Assembly: GCA_944472135.2 (NCBI GenBank)
Contig: OX235267.1
Coordinates: forward strand, 23,419,452 to 23,483,451
Length of the DNA stretch: 64,000 nt
Direction: 5' to 3'
Source: Trichobilharzia regenti
Lineage: Eukaryota; Platyhelminthes; Trematoda; Strigeidida; Schistosomatidae
The notes beneath the pieces were generated by a model. That model was not told the origin of the DNA. It made no database searches and was given only the letters and a program-made list of their open reading frames with translations. How positions within the stretch are numbered: position 1 is the stretch's first letter; every line of letters starts with the position of its first letter. This document shows, piece after piece, positions 53,101-63,480 of the stretch. The translations under genes were made by a program, and so were the position numbers.

Positions 53101-53512
53101 ATATGCACTTAAGACCGATATACTTTGTGATGAGTTCTGTGAAACATACTGACCTAATTACTCAAGCAAGAAAAACACGTCTAGCAGTTCGTATTAGATG
53201 CGTGAAAATGTGAATAATTTGATATCCAAAATGCAAACATTCAAATACAGCAGTAACTGATCATAAGGATGATGGATATTAGTTAGTACCACATGGTTCA
53301 ACAGCATAATAGAAAGAAGTCAAAATTGTTTCTCAGCTCCTTATCAAATAAGTAATCTATATCTGATGATGGCACTTCACGGATTAATGAAGTTACTATC
53401 GATCGTTAGTTATTATGCTCAGTTGCACGACAAGAGAAAACATAGTTTTGGCATCTAGAAGTATGTATAAGTGCGACTGGCTAAATAAGGCAAGTCTAAG
53501 TTATCAGAAGCA
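53101..53512. other. Spacer between BEL/Pao copies, no feature seen
   Basis: No match recognised. Confidence 0.3.
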
Positions 53513-53562
53513 CTGTCAATGTGGTTGAAGATTGAACGATCAATTCATAGTTGTTTAAGAAC
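53513..53562 (+). repeat. Truncated LTR start
   Basis: TGTCAATGTGGTTGAAGATTG and on to GTTGTTT, the first 43 or so bases of the BEL/Pao LTR, then abrupt change to PLE-like sequence. Confidence 0.65.
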
Positions 53563-54080
53563 ACAATTTTCAGCGAAGAGACTCTTTTCAACGAATTTAT
53601 TATCAAGCTGTACACCCGTATATATATGGTTTTATAAAGAAATTATATCCGGTGAGGGAATTAGGTCAAAGGTGTAAATACATGAAATAATAATAGTATG
53701 AAATGAATTTAAAATATTTGTGATTATAATCATAGTTTAAGTCAAGTGGAACAATAATTAATGTCAGATATAAGATAATACATCAGGTGTATAGACTTTG
53801 GGGAGAGGCATATAATTACGAAATTAATAGACGAATATAAAATGTTACGTAACATGGTGTGAAATTTGATAACATAGAGTTTAATATTGTAAAAATAAAG
53901 ATAAAAAGTATACACATGAATAATTTTTGGTTTAAAATGTCAAGTAGGTCAAGTGGAAAAGATTCGGAGTGAGAGTCGTAATAATAATAATGATCATAAT
54001 AATAAAAATAATAAAAACAGTCGAATTATTAAGGGAAAAGTACATGGAATAACTAAACAAATAAAGTAAATAAATAGTTG
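53563..54080 (+). mobile_element. PLE terminal-repeat-like insertion
   Basis: GAAGAGACTCTTTTCAACGAA, AAGCTGTACACCCGTATATA and TTATATCCGGTGAGG correspond to the arms at 29.6/30.6 kb and the fragment at 9.6 kb. No coding part. It sits between two copies of the LTR start. Confidence 0.5.
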
Positions 54081-54335
54081 TGTCAATGTAGTTGAAGATT
54101 GAACGATCAATTCATGGTTGTTTGCTCAAAACCAACTTCCCCAATTTTCGTGGAGGCATCAATGTGACAGTCATCGTCTCATCGGTCGCTGTTCAGAAAG
54201 AAGTCAGCAGAAAAGCGTCAGAAGTTAAATTGTGATTTATTATTGTAATATTTGTTCACAGACCTTAGTTGTGAAATTGGCTAAATGCCGGTGTTACAAT
54301 AAAGAATCCTCGAGTCGCCAATTGTTTTGGTTTTT
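54081..54335 (+). repeat. 5' LTR of BEL/Pao copy B (end uncertain)
   Basis: Starts TGTCAATGTAGTTGAAGATT and includes TTACAATAAAGAATCCTCG near its end, matching the LTR at 49629. Confidence 0.7.
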
Positions 54336-54510
54336 TCGTCCGTTATTACTAAGCGTTTCTGAGAAACTTCAAGGAACAGCGTGAGCCTGAGCGTAGCAAG
54401 AGCTGGGCATTAACGGTTTACGAGACGTGGCTGACAGTTTCTGACAGTAAAACGTCAGTTTTAAACGGTTTGGACATTGACACGTTTGGATAGTCATCGT
54501 TCATCTCCTG

Positions 54511-55877
54511 GTGCCGGTCAAGTCCTCTTTGAACAAGCAATATCTGGAACGTTTTTGGAATTGGGTCAAGTTCAACAATGCCTGGGTCAAAGAAGGGACA
54601 GAGCGTCTTGGATACAAACAGGAAAGTAAGTCATGTGACTTGTCTGTTAATTGTAACGATGTGTCTGATGTTAAGCATGACATGGTTGATGTTACTGTTT
54701 CGCCGTTCAGGGATAATAGGAACATCAAACTCCCTAAATTTGAACCACGGTGTTTCGATGGAAACCCGGCTGATTATTTACCATTTGTAAAGGAGTTTGA
54801 GATCATGCTGAGTAGTTTTTATTAAATGATGAATTGAAGTTAATGTATTTGATGAGGTATTGCACTGGAGATGCTTCAAGAGCTATACAGTGCTGTAAGC
54901 TCATGCCCCCTAATGAGGGATACGCTGAGGCTATGAGCATATTACGTCAAAGGTTTGGAAGACCTTCGATGATTGTAAGGAACGTATACGAAGCTGTCAA
55001 AGGTAACGGCAGTCAACTTCAAGATGACTCCAAGGCACTTACTGAGTTTTTAGATAATCTTATGACTTATAAGATAACTGCATGAGTGACCTCAACTCGA
55101 GCTCAGTCCTAGAGGTAATTGCGAGACGCCTACCTACTCGGCTGCAAAGGAAGTGGGTAAAAATAAGCTCTCGTATAGAGGAGGAGGGTATCGAGCCAAG
55201 GTTTGATGATATTCTTAGACTGGTGAAGGACAGTGTCAACCAGGCGATGGGCAAATTCGCCAGCATTTTGCATTCTAAGGTAAACCTAAACCAGTGAATA
55301 TAAGGAAGGCATTTGTGGTGAAGTCTCAAGACACAACGAGAAAGGATGAGTGTATTGTTGCCATAACATGCATCAATTGAGTGATTGTAATCGCTTTATC
55401 GCTATGTCACCCGTAGAAAGGTTAAAAATGGCAAAGCAGAAGCGGCTGTGTTTCAGTTGTTTAAAGATTGGGCATACAAAGTGGAATTGTAAGGCGACAA
55501 ATAAAAGAAGTAGTGGTTTAACGGATATGCACCCACTTCTGAGAACAGTGAACGAACCTGGGAATTCGGTTAATTGTAATAGTATCTCTAGACCCCTTGA
55601 CATCCCACAAGTTTTCTTAGGGGTATTACCAGTTAAGGTGAAAGGACCGAAATCTTCAGTAGAGACTTATGCATTGTTGGATAATGGTTCAGACGTTACA
55701 TTGATAGATGCTGAACTGGCTGGTTGCTTGGGTATTAAAGGCCCAAAGCAACCCTTGGTTGTAAATACTTTCAATTCTGCGAAAACAGTAGTATGTGAGC
55801 GAGTGTCATTTCAGTTAGAATCCTTGGCTACTGGGGAACCGTGGAAGTGGATACTGCTTACACTACCTCCAGTATGA
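54511..55877 (+). pseudogene. gag and protease region of BEL/Pao copy B
   Basis: Frames 54511-54825, 54834-55085, 55082-55297 and 55350-55877 together follow BEL/Pao gag (FEPRCFDGNPADYLPFVKEF, EGYAEAMSILRQRFGRPSM), then a zinc knuckle CFSCLKIGHTKWNC (C-x2-C-x4-H-x4-C) and an aspartic protease core YALLDNGSDVTLID with an Asn where Ser/Thr is usual in D-S/T-G. Separated by frameshifts and a stop, so non-functional. Confidence 0.8.
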
Positions 55878-58579
55878 AACTTGGCGAAGCTATAGTACCT
55901 AGTCGTGAAACGGTTGTCGGTAAGCCATACCTGTGTGACATACCTCTTCCAACATTGCAAGATGGAAGAGTGAGAGTACTCATTGGATGTAGTGTGCCAG
56001 AAGCTCACAAGGTATTAGAAGAGAGATTTGGAGGTAGAGATGATCTGTTTGCGACGAAAACACCACTGGGATGGACAGTGAGAGGACCTATACCCATAGT
56101 CCACATATCATCATTAGTTACAAACGATGGGGACAAACTAGAAACTATGATTAAAAATATGTATGACAAGGAGTTTTGTGACTGCGGTGTCCCAGGGAAG
56201 GGTCGTTCTGTAGAAGACTTGAAAGCAGTTAAAATAGCCGAGGACTCTTGTAAATACGAAAACGGGCGTTTCAGCGTTGGCCTACCATGGAGATTCAAAG
56301 ATAGACAGTTGGTTTGTAATAGGAAAGTTGCTCTTAAGAGACTAATGGGTTTACAGAAGAAATTCCTGTCAGATGCAGAACTCTGGTCCAAATATAAGGA
56401 AGTCGTCGATAAACATATAGTGAAGGGTTACGTTGAAAGACTAGTTGATCAAAGTGAGCCAGGGAAGTGGTATTTGCCCCATCATCCCGTCTTTAACCCG
56501 AGGAAGCCAGGTAAACTCCGTGTGGTGTTTGATTGTTCTGCGAAACATGAAGGAGTCTCTTTAAATGATAATCTGTATAGTGGCCCAGATTGCGTGAGCT
56601 CATTAGTGGGACTGCTATTGAGATTCAGAAAGTTTACAGTTGCTGTCGCGGCGGATATTGAGGAAATGTTCCTACAGGTGAAGGTGCCAGAGAGTGACAG
56701 AGATCACTTGAGGTTTTTGTGGTTTGATGACGGTCCTTGTGGTAAGGTGTCAGAATATAGGATGACAGTGCATCCATTTGGTGCCACGTCCTCCCCGTTT
56801 TGTGCTAATTTTGCTCTACGAAAGGCAGTGTCCACATTTGGTTCTAATGATTTGCTGGACGTCATAGATTGTTGCTTCTACGTGGATGATTGTTTAGCCT
56901 CCTTCGATGATGATAAGTCTGCAGTTAGATTTGCAACAAGCATCACTGAAGTGTTAGCTAAGGCCGGCTTTCGTCTAACTAAGTGGGTCTCGAACAGCCT
57001 AGACGTTTTGAAGCATATAGATCCAGAAGACAGAGCACCTACCGTACGAGATTTGCCTGTTGATACTCTACCAGTTGAACGCACATTAGGTATGCGATGG
57101 GATGTGAACTCTGATACCTTTGGATTTAGTGTTGGTGATATTGATAAGCCAGTTACTCGGAGAGGTGTGCTCTCTGTGTTGTCGTCCGTGTTTGACCCAC
57201 TTGGATTAGTAGCACCTTATCTACTTCCGGCTAGGAGGTTATTTCAAGAGACATGCAGGAAAGGGTTACAGTGGGATGAACCATTAAGTGAGAGGCAGAG
57301 AGAAGAGTGGAAGGGGTGGGTTAACAGTTTAAGAATGCTGAATCTACATTCCGTCTCACGTCCACTTAAGCCGTCGAGAAATCATGATATAATTGACTTC
57401 CATGTTTTTTCTGATGCCTCTGAGGTTGGATTTGGTGCAGCCGTATACATCAGAACCACCTTAAGGAATGATATAGATGTTAGCCTGGTGATGGGTAAAT
57501 CTAGAGTTGCACCTCTAAAGACGGTTTCGATTCCGAGATTAGAACTTAATGCCGCCTTACTAGCTGCGCAGTTATTCACAACGGTGTGTAAAGAGTTGGA
57601 TTACCCCAAGCATCCCGTAACGTTTTGGACTGATTCGATGTCTGTGATATATTATATACGCAACGAGTCAGCAAGATATGCATGTTTTGTAGCTAACAGA
57701 GTATCTCAAATTCGTGAACTAACAACTGTTGAGCAGTGGAGGTACGTACCGTCTGGAAAAAATCCAGCTGATCTAGCATCGCGAGGAGTTATTGATATGA
57801 ATGTGGTTAAAAATAAGTGGTGGAAAGGTCCAGAGTTCTTGCTAAGGGCTGATAGTATGTGGCCTCGTAGAGAAGATGAACCACCGATAAACGAGTGTGC
57901 CTTGGAGTTGAAGACAAGTGTCAGTTTAACATCTACTCAAGAAAGACATTCAGGTTTACATCCACTTTTTAAATATTATTCTTCTTGGTACAAACTACTG
58001 AAAGCTGTTGCGTGGTTGACACGATATGTTACGTATTTAAAGGTCATGCATCTTGCGGGATACGAAAATATGAATGTGGGGCCTTTGAGAGTCGAAGATA
58101 TTAGAAATGCAGAGTTAGCGATTTTGAGGGCTGCTCAGTGGGAAGCGTGGGGTGAGATTGCCAAGGAGGATAGTCCCGATTTCGCAGATTTCAAGGTGCG
58201 GTTAGATAGATTATCTCCGATAGTTTCCGAAGGGATCGCTAGAGTTGGTGGACGTCTACAAATGTTAGAATCGTCATATGAGACCCGTCATCCGGCTTTA
58301 TTACCTTGCTACCATCCAGTCACTGATCTCATTATAAGACACTACCATGTTCTTGAAGGTCATTTGGGTACTTCGCAAGTACTATCAAGTATTCGATGTA
58401 AGTTCTGGATAGTGAAGGGAGGTACTGCTGTCCGTAAAATAATTGATAAGTGCATGGAATGTAAACTCCGAAATGCTCGTCCAGTACAGCAGATGATGGC
58501 ACCACTCCAGCGTGGCAAGCTTCTGAAGGGAATTATCCATTTGAGTACGTTGGGGTGGATTTGTTCGGACCTTTTGTAG
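55841..58579 (+). CDS. BEL/Pao pol: RT, RNase H and integrase zinc domain
   Basis: A 912-codon open frame. RT: VAADIEEMFLQVKVPESDR (first catalytic Asp), YRMTVHPFGATSSPFCANFA, CCFYVDDCLASF (YVDD). RNase H: HVFSDASEVGFGAAVY, IPRLELNAALLAAQL, FWTDSMSVIYYI, GKNPADLASRG. Integrase H2C2: HYHVLEGHLG and CMECKLRNARPV. These convert the element's RNA to DNA inside particles. The N-terminus overlaps the protease frame out of register, and the C-terminus overlaps the integrase-core frame 58555-59463, both by frameshift. The open length suggests a relatively recent element. Confidence 0.85.
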   Translation: MEVDTAYTTSSMKLGEAIVPSRETVVGKPYLCDIPLPTLQDGRVRVLIGCSVPEAHKVLEERFGGRDDLFATKTPLGWTVRGPIPIVHISSLVTNDGDKLETMIKNMYDKEFCDCGVPGKGRSVEDLKAVKIAEDSCKYENGRFSVGLPWRFKDRQLVCNRKVALKRLMGLQKKFLSDAELWSKYKEVVDKHIVKGYVERLVDQSEPGKWYLPHHPVFNPRKPGKLRVVFDCSAKHEGVSLNDNLYSGPDCVSSLVGLLLRFRKFTVAVAADIEEMFLQVKVPESDRDHLRFLWFDDGPCGKVSEYRMTVHPFGATSSPFCANFALRKAVSTFGSNDLLDVIDCCFYVDDCLASFDDDKSAVRFATSITEVLAKAGFRLTKWVSNSLDVLKHIDPEDRAPTVRDLPVDTLPVERTLGMRWDVNSDTFGFSVGDIDKPVTRRGVLSVLSSVFDPLGLVAPYLLPARRLFQETCRKGLQWDEPLSERQREEWKGWVNSLRMLNLHSVSRPLKPSRNHDIIDFHVFSDASEVGFGAAVYIRTTLRNDIDVSLVMGKSRVAPLKTVSIPRLELNAALLAAQLFTTVCKELDYPKHPVTFWTDSMSVIYYIRNESARYACFVANRVSQIRELTTVEQWRYVPSGKNPADLASRGVIDMNVVKNKWWKGPEFLLRADSMWPRREDEPPINECALELKTSVSLTSTQERHSGLHPLFKYYSSWYKLLKAVAWLTRYVTYLKVMHLAGYENMNVGPLRVEDIRNAELAILRAAQWEAWGEIAKEDSPDFADFKVRLDRLSPIVSEGIARVGGRLQMLESSYETRHPALLPCYHPVTDLIIRHYHVLEGHLGTSQVLSSIRCKFWIVKGGTAVRKIIDKCMECKLRNARPVQQMMAPLQRGKLLKGIIHLSTLGWICSDLL

Positions 58580-59463
58580 TGAAGAGAGGCAGAACCCTAT
58601 GTAAAAGATATGGCTGTTTATTCACCTGTTTGAAAATGAGAGCTGTGCATATTGAGATGGTTCATACGCTAACTACTGATTCATTCGTGCTAGCATTACA
58701 TAGATTTATAAATCGCCGGGGTGTACCGAAGATGATGTTCAGCGACAGAGGGACTAATTTTGTTGGCTGTCACGCCGAGCTTAAAGAGTACTTCGAAGGT
58801 CCCCAAACGAGAGTTCAGGAAGAGTTACTGAAAAGGAACATCGAGTGGCACTTCAACCCACCACATGCCAGCCATAGAGGTGGGCTATGGGAAAGACTTA
58901 TAGGAATTATCAAGCGTATTTTAAGCTCCATAATTAAAAACCAGAGTTTGAATGACGAAACGCTGGAGACATTTTTTTGTGAAGCTGAACGAATATTAAA
59001 TGACCGGCCGTTATCACCTGTGAGGGACGACGTCAAGGATTTTGATGTGTTAACCCCAAATAAATTATTGTTATTGAGAGGCAACCCTGGCATAGAGGAC
59101 GCAAGCGGGGAAGGAATACCTACGATTAAAAGATGGAAACAAGCCAGGCACATGAAAGATATATTTTGGAAAAGATGGTTAAAGGAGTATGTTCTAACAC
59201 TGCAAACCAGGGACAAGTGGAAAAAGTTGTGCCGAAACTTAAAGGTTGGTGACATAGTATTAGTAGCAGATAAATGTGCCACAGGTAGGTGGCCTTTGGG
59301 AGTGGTAGTAAGGCTGATCTGTAGTGGTGATGGATTGGTGAGGACGGTTGAGGTGAGAACAAGTTGTGGCATGTTGGTGCGAGATATCAGAAAACTGTGT
59401 CTACTGGAAGGTGCTGAGAGTAGAGAGTCGGAGGATGAAACACTAGACGATTTTCCAACCTAG
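58555..59463 (+). CDS. BEL/Pao integrase core and C-terminus
   Basis: DLFGPFVVKRG (first catalytic Asp), KMRAVHIEMVHTLTTDSF, MMFSDRGTNFVG (second Asp) and SHRGGLWERLIGIIKR (catalytic Glu): a complete D,D-35-E style core of the BEL/Pao type, followed by NDRPLSPV and the WKKLCRNLKVGDIVLV C-terminal domain. It is out of frame with the RT frame it overlaps by 25 bases. It ends DDFPT, shared with copy A. Confidence 0.85.
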   Translation: MDLFGPFVVKRGRTLCKRYGCLFTCLKMRAVHIEMVHTLTTDSFVLALHRFINRRGVPKMMFSDRGTNFVGCHAELKEYFEGPQTRVQEELLKRNIEWHFNPPHASHRGGLWERLIGIIKRILSSIIKNQSLNDETLETFFCEAERILNDRPLSPVRDDVKDFDVLTPNKLLLLRGNPGIEDASGEGIPTIKRWKQARHMKDIFWKRWLKEYVLTLQTRDKWKKLCRNLKVGDIVLVADKCATGRWPLGVVVRLICSGDGLVRTVEVRTSCGMLVRDIRKLCLLEGAESRESEDETLDDFPT

Positions 59464-59717
59464 GGCGTCAACCTGAGAAGGGTTGTAGGCGTACTGCTGT
59501 AAGTCCTACAATTCTTCAAAGGGTAGCGCATCAATGAGCAGTCCAATGTGCTTGGTGTGTGATTTTGTACATATGTTCATATTATATATACTGAATTGAT
59601 ATCATATGTCATCTAGCTGTTGGTTAATCTGTTTGTGTCCGGACATTCCACAACTTACAACTTACAACAGGTGCTGAAACTAGCATTCAGCAAACTACAC
59701 AACAACCACGCCTGCCA

Positions 59718-60008
59718 ATGGAACTAGGAACTGATTTGGATACCAGTACCCCTGTAAATAAAGCCTCACCGAAAGATGTTAAAATAGCTAGAACTTCTTC
59801 TTCTAAGAAATTTCCCCTCAAACGTAGTAACCTCACCACGATGAACAAATTTCGCAGGGTTGAGAGTAATGATGGGGAAGAATACTTTGTATTCAATAAG
59901 CCTGCTGAGAGTAAGAACGCCAACAAACCATCACTTGTTGCTAAAAACTCCTCTCGAAACATAAGTGCAGCCAAAGCACCTTCCTTCACAATTCTCTTTA
60001 AGTTATAA
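59718..60008 (+). pseudogene. ORF1-like fragment of the CR1-like element
   Basis: A 96-codon basic, Ser/Lys-rich frame (SSSKKFPLKRSNLTTMNKF, EEYFVFNKPAE). No zinc finger or plant-homeodomain pattern is visible. Identified as ORF1 by position only. Confidence 0.4.
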
Positions 60009-60163
60009 AAACAACACGAAGGCGTGTACCGGTATGACGAATTGCAGTTGGATGGGTAGACCTTTTGATGCTATGCTTTTTAACCTAGGCCCAACCTCTA
60101 CTACCCTTATATCCAGGAACACATGGTAAATTTTTCAGGTGTCCCGAATCACTGGTACGGTCC

Positions 60164-60763
60164 ATGGCACCAAGGACCACCTCACTGCACACCAACCCCG
60201 ATGCACAGACACCCAGTCCGACCTCCCTTTCATTCATAAACTCTTGCGGTGTTGACGCACAAATAGATTTAGGTTATGGTGACGTTTTAAGCCAGTTTGT
60301 AGTATCCCGTGACTTGTTCACGATATTGCTAATTAATGCACGTTCCTTAATCAATAAGATATCTGAACTAAGGACATTATTATTAATCACCAAGCCTACT
60401 GTAGTTCTGATTACTGAGTCATGGTGCTCATCCTCTGTACTTGATGTGCATATAGGTATCGATGATTACACTGTACACCGTGCAAACAGAGAATGCAAGC
60501 GTGGTGGAGGATGTCTCATATATATACATAGCTCATTTGTAGTCAGTAAGGTGGAAGATGAAATAATGAATAATGTACCTGACTCACTCTGGGTTGTCTT
60601 ACATGGAGATAAGTACAAACTTCTCATAGGTTGTGTTTATCGAGCACCAAGCGCAACAAAAGAAACTGATGCGTTATTAGCTAAATCGTTTGCACACGCC
60701 TCCTTGTTTAGTGCTTATTACAAAATAATTGCAGGGGACTTCAATCTCCCAGAAGTAAATTGA
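60164..60763 (+). pseudogene. AP-type endonuclease domain of the CR1-like element
   Basis: LLINARSLINKISELRTLL, VVLITESWCSS (catalytic Glu), GGGCLIYIHSSF, CVYRAPSA and IIAGDFNLPEV (catalytic Asp/Asn). A TGA at 60761 stops it; beyond it another frame continues with DRVFCHERMPVP and SSDHRMVLCSL (the SDH motif, about 60925). It nicks target DNA for reverse transcription. Confidence 0.8.
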
Positions 60764-61101
60764 CTAACTAGTTCCGCTTCGACGAATTACTTGCCACTAT
60801 CGATTTTTATGGATGGCAACAACACGTCCAGACGCCTACTCGTGGTGACAACGTGTTGGACCGTGTGTTTTGTCATGAGAGAATGCCAGTCCCCACCCAT
60901 GTTGGTAACAAATTTTCTAGTAGTGACCATAGAATGGTACTCTGCTCTCTGACTATCTCACCACTAAATACAGGGAACAAACAAGATTCAGGGAGCATGT
61001 TATCTCGTAGTTACAAACACGCAGACTAGGGATTAGTCCAAGAACTTATTCGACTCTGTCAATGGGATGACCACCTTACCACTGACACCCTGGAGGCCGT
61101 A

Positions 61102-61575
61102 GTGAATCTATTTTACAGGAATGTTACCCTCTGTCTTGATACTGTTGCTCCAAAGAAAATAGTGAAATTAAGTAGACACCGAGCTGAATATATTCCAAGG
61201 GCACACCGTAATAAGTTAAGGAAGCTGAAGAAACAGTATTATTCCACTAAGGATATATCAATATTGCTCTCAATCCACGAGTCTCTTGAATCTATCAAGC
61301 GCCTACACTCTCAAAAGGACCTCGACGAAGAGTTAACGGCACTTGAAAGTACCTCCAAAGTTTATAACTTAACGGTACTTCTTAAAAAACGAATGCAGTC
61401 GGCGAGGGAAATCCCCTACTTACTTCACGACAAAAAAATCTACAATGAGTCTGCCACCATCTGTGAACTTTTCAGTGATTGGTTTGCTAACTTTAGTTTA
61501 GAAACGCGTACGCCTGGTGAAACCGCCTCCTTACTATCTCTTCCCTTGAAAGCATTGTGTTCACCAACCAATTAA
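61102..61575 (+). pseudogene. Linker between endonuclease and RT of the CR1-like element
   Basis: LDTVAPKKIVKLSRHRAEYIP, RKLKKQYYS, EIPYLLHDKKIYNESATICELFSDWFANF: the usual CR1/jockey linker pattern. It shifts frame into the RT at about 61560. Confidence 0.7.
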
Positions 61576-63200
61576 CAGAACAAGCAGTTAAAAGCCCTAG
61601 ACCTTCCACTAGTACAGGACCAGATGGCCTTGCTTCAATAATTTTCAAAAACAGTAGGTGTGCTTCACCCCTGTTACTTCTCAAATCCTTCTCAATATCT
61701 ATGGACACTGGCACTTACCCTAGTGAGTGGAAAACTAGCTTCACAATTCCACATTACAAATCTGGTTATAAGGCAAACGTCCGCAATTACAGACCCATGG
61801 ATATAACCCCAGTTATCTCACGAATCATGGGGAAAGTTGTAAAAGATCAATTGTCAGACTACCTACTTAGGGAAGATCTTGTTACAAGGTCTCAACACGG
61901 ATTTCTCAAAAATAGATTCTGCGTTACTTGCCACTTCGACTTTTTCAACTGCATCACTAGTAGTCGCGAAGCACGTAAGCTAGTCGTTGTTCTCTACTTC
62001 GATATATCTAGGGCATTTGACATGGTATCTCACAGCATTCTCTTTGAGAAGCTGTACTCTTGTGGAATTCGCAACCCATTACTGAACTGGTTAAAATCAT
62101 TTCTAAGCAACAGGGTACAAATAACCAAAGTTGGATCTGTATTGTCTCATCCTAGGCAGATCTCAAGTGGGGTGGTGCAAGGTAGTGTCCTAGGTCCACT
62201 TTTATTTACAGTCTACATTAACAGCCCAATCACTTCTGGTGTAGTACAAGGTAGTGTCATTGGACCCCTCCTATTTACACTATACATCAATGACATATGC
62301 GCTTGCTTCACGCACGGGAAGCCATTCATCTTTGCAGATGACCTAAAAGTAGCTTATACATTCCAATGTGATGACTTAGGGAACTTCGAGAATGTAGTAC
62401 AGAAGGAATTAGATAAAATGGCTGCTTGGTCGTCCCTATGGAATCTCCAATTTAATCTGAACAAATTTGGCTGAATCTGCTTCGGCGCACCCTCAACTGA
62501 CCTGAAATTAACGCTCCAATCTGCTAACCTAACAAGACTCCGAAGTGTCGTTGACCTAGGCCTGAGGTACTCTAGTGACTTGACATTCTCCGAGCAAGTA
62601 GCATCACAGACTAGAAAATCCAGGATGCTCTTAGGATGCATACTCAGGAACTTTCACGACAATGAAGCCAAGCTTATTCTGTACAAAACATGTGTCAGAC
62701 CACTACTAGAATACTGTCTATTTATTATAAGCAGCACTCGCACACGTGACAAGCTAAGGATGGAAAGTATCCAACGATATCTTACCTCAAAACTGCTTGG
62801 CTACGATTGTAAGAAAGACTACATCTCACGGCGTATGATCCTAAAACTTGACCCACTTTGGACAAGGCGACTTATTATAAACCTAATATTCTTCTTTAAG
62901 GTCCTTCACAAAATATCATTCTCAGGTAACAGGGACACACAATTCGCACAGGAAGGTTCTTACCATCTGCGTAACCAAACTTCCACAGTGACAACTCATC
63001 CTTTTAGGTCAACACTCCGTGAAAACTTCTTCACAGTCATGTATTCTAAAATATGGAATAGCCTGCTCCTAGATGTCAGAACTTGCTCTTCGGTTACAAG
63101 CTTCAAACGCTCTCTATACAGACTGTTTCACTCTACTGATTATATTAATAAACTATTCACTCCTAGAACGAATCAACTACTAATCTACTACAGCACCTAA
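61557..63200 (+). pseudogene. RT and C-terminus of the CR1-like element
   Basis: RT motifs: STSTGPDGLAS, WKTSFTIPHYKSG, NYRPMDITPVISRIMGK, SQHGFLKNRFCVT, VVLYFDISRAFDMVS (first Asp), SGVVQGSVLGPLLFTVYIN occurring twice in tandem, PFIFADDLKVAY (catalytic ADD). One in-frame TGA (62472-62474) splits the frame, which then runs on unbroken from 62475 to 63200 (VDLGLRYSSDLTFSEQV, YKTCVRPLLEYC, WNSLLLDVRT). Inactive. Confidence 0.85.
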
Positions 63201-63480
63201 AAGACGCACTTCAACACCTTTAGCAATCTTAAAACTATAAATAAACTAACAGCATGGATGCATAAAGACTTAGTTCGGAAGATACAGGATAGTTTACCCT
63301 GAGAAATAGGACCTGTCACTCTACCGTACCTTCAAACGCTTTGTATATAAACTGTTTCAGCCCAATGACCATCCCAACCAGACCGTACCACTTATTTCTA
63401 AGACGCATCAGTTATTAGAACACTAAAACGTTTAGACTCATTAATATATATTATGACACTAAATAAACTCTAAGACTTCG

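Larger units (their letters stand above)
54081..59660 (+). mobile_element. BEL/Pao LTR retrotransposon, copy B with pol
   Basis: 5' LTR from 54081, leader, gag (54511-55600), protease, RT/RNase H and integrase, then a short 3' UTR shared with copy A (GAGAAGGGTTGTAGGCGTACTG). No 3' LTR is visible; the CR1-like element begins where it should be. Reading frame changes at about 54830, 55080, 55300-55350, 55850 and 58570, so it is inactive as it stands. Confidence 0.9.
59660..63480 (+). mobile_element. CR1-like non-LTR retrotransposon, near full length
   Basis: ORF1-like piece (59718-60008), endonuclease (60164-61000), linker (61102-61575), RT (61557-62474) and C-terminal part (62475-63200), then a 3' region that repeats part of the C-terminus (FKRFVYKLFQPNDHP-like, about 63330-63420). 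The order is that of a CR1/jockey-type element. Broken by stops and frameshifts. Confidence 0.85.

Noticed and set aside
58815..59372. A 185-codon frame on the - strand
   Set aside because: Antisense shadow of the integrase frame; no recognisable features.
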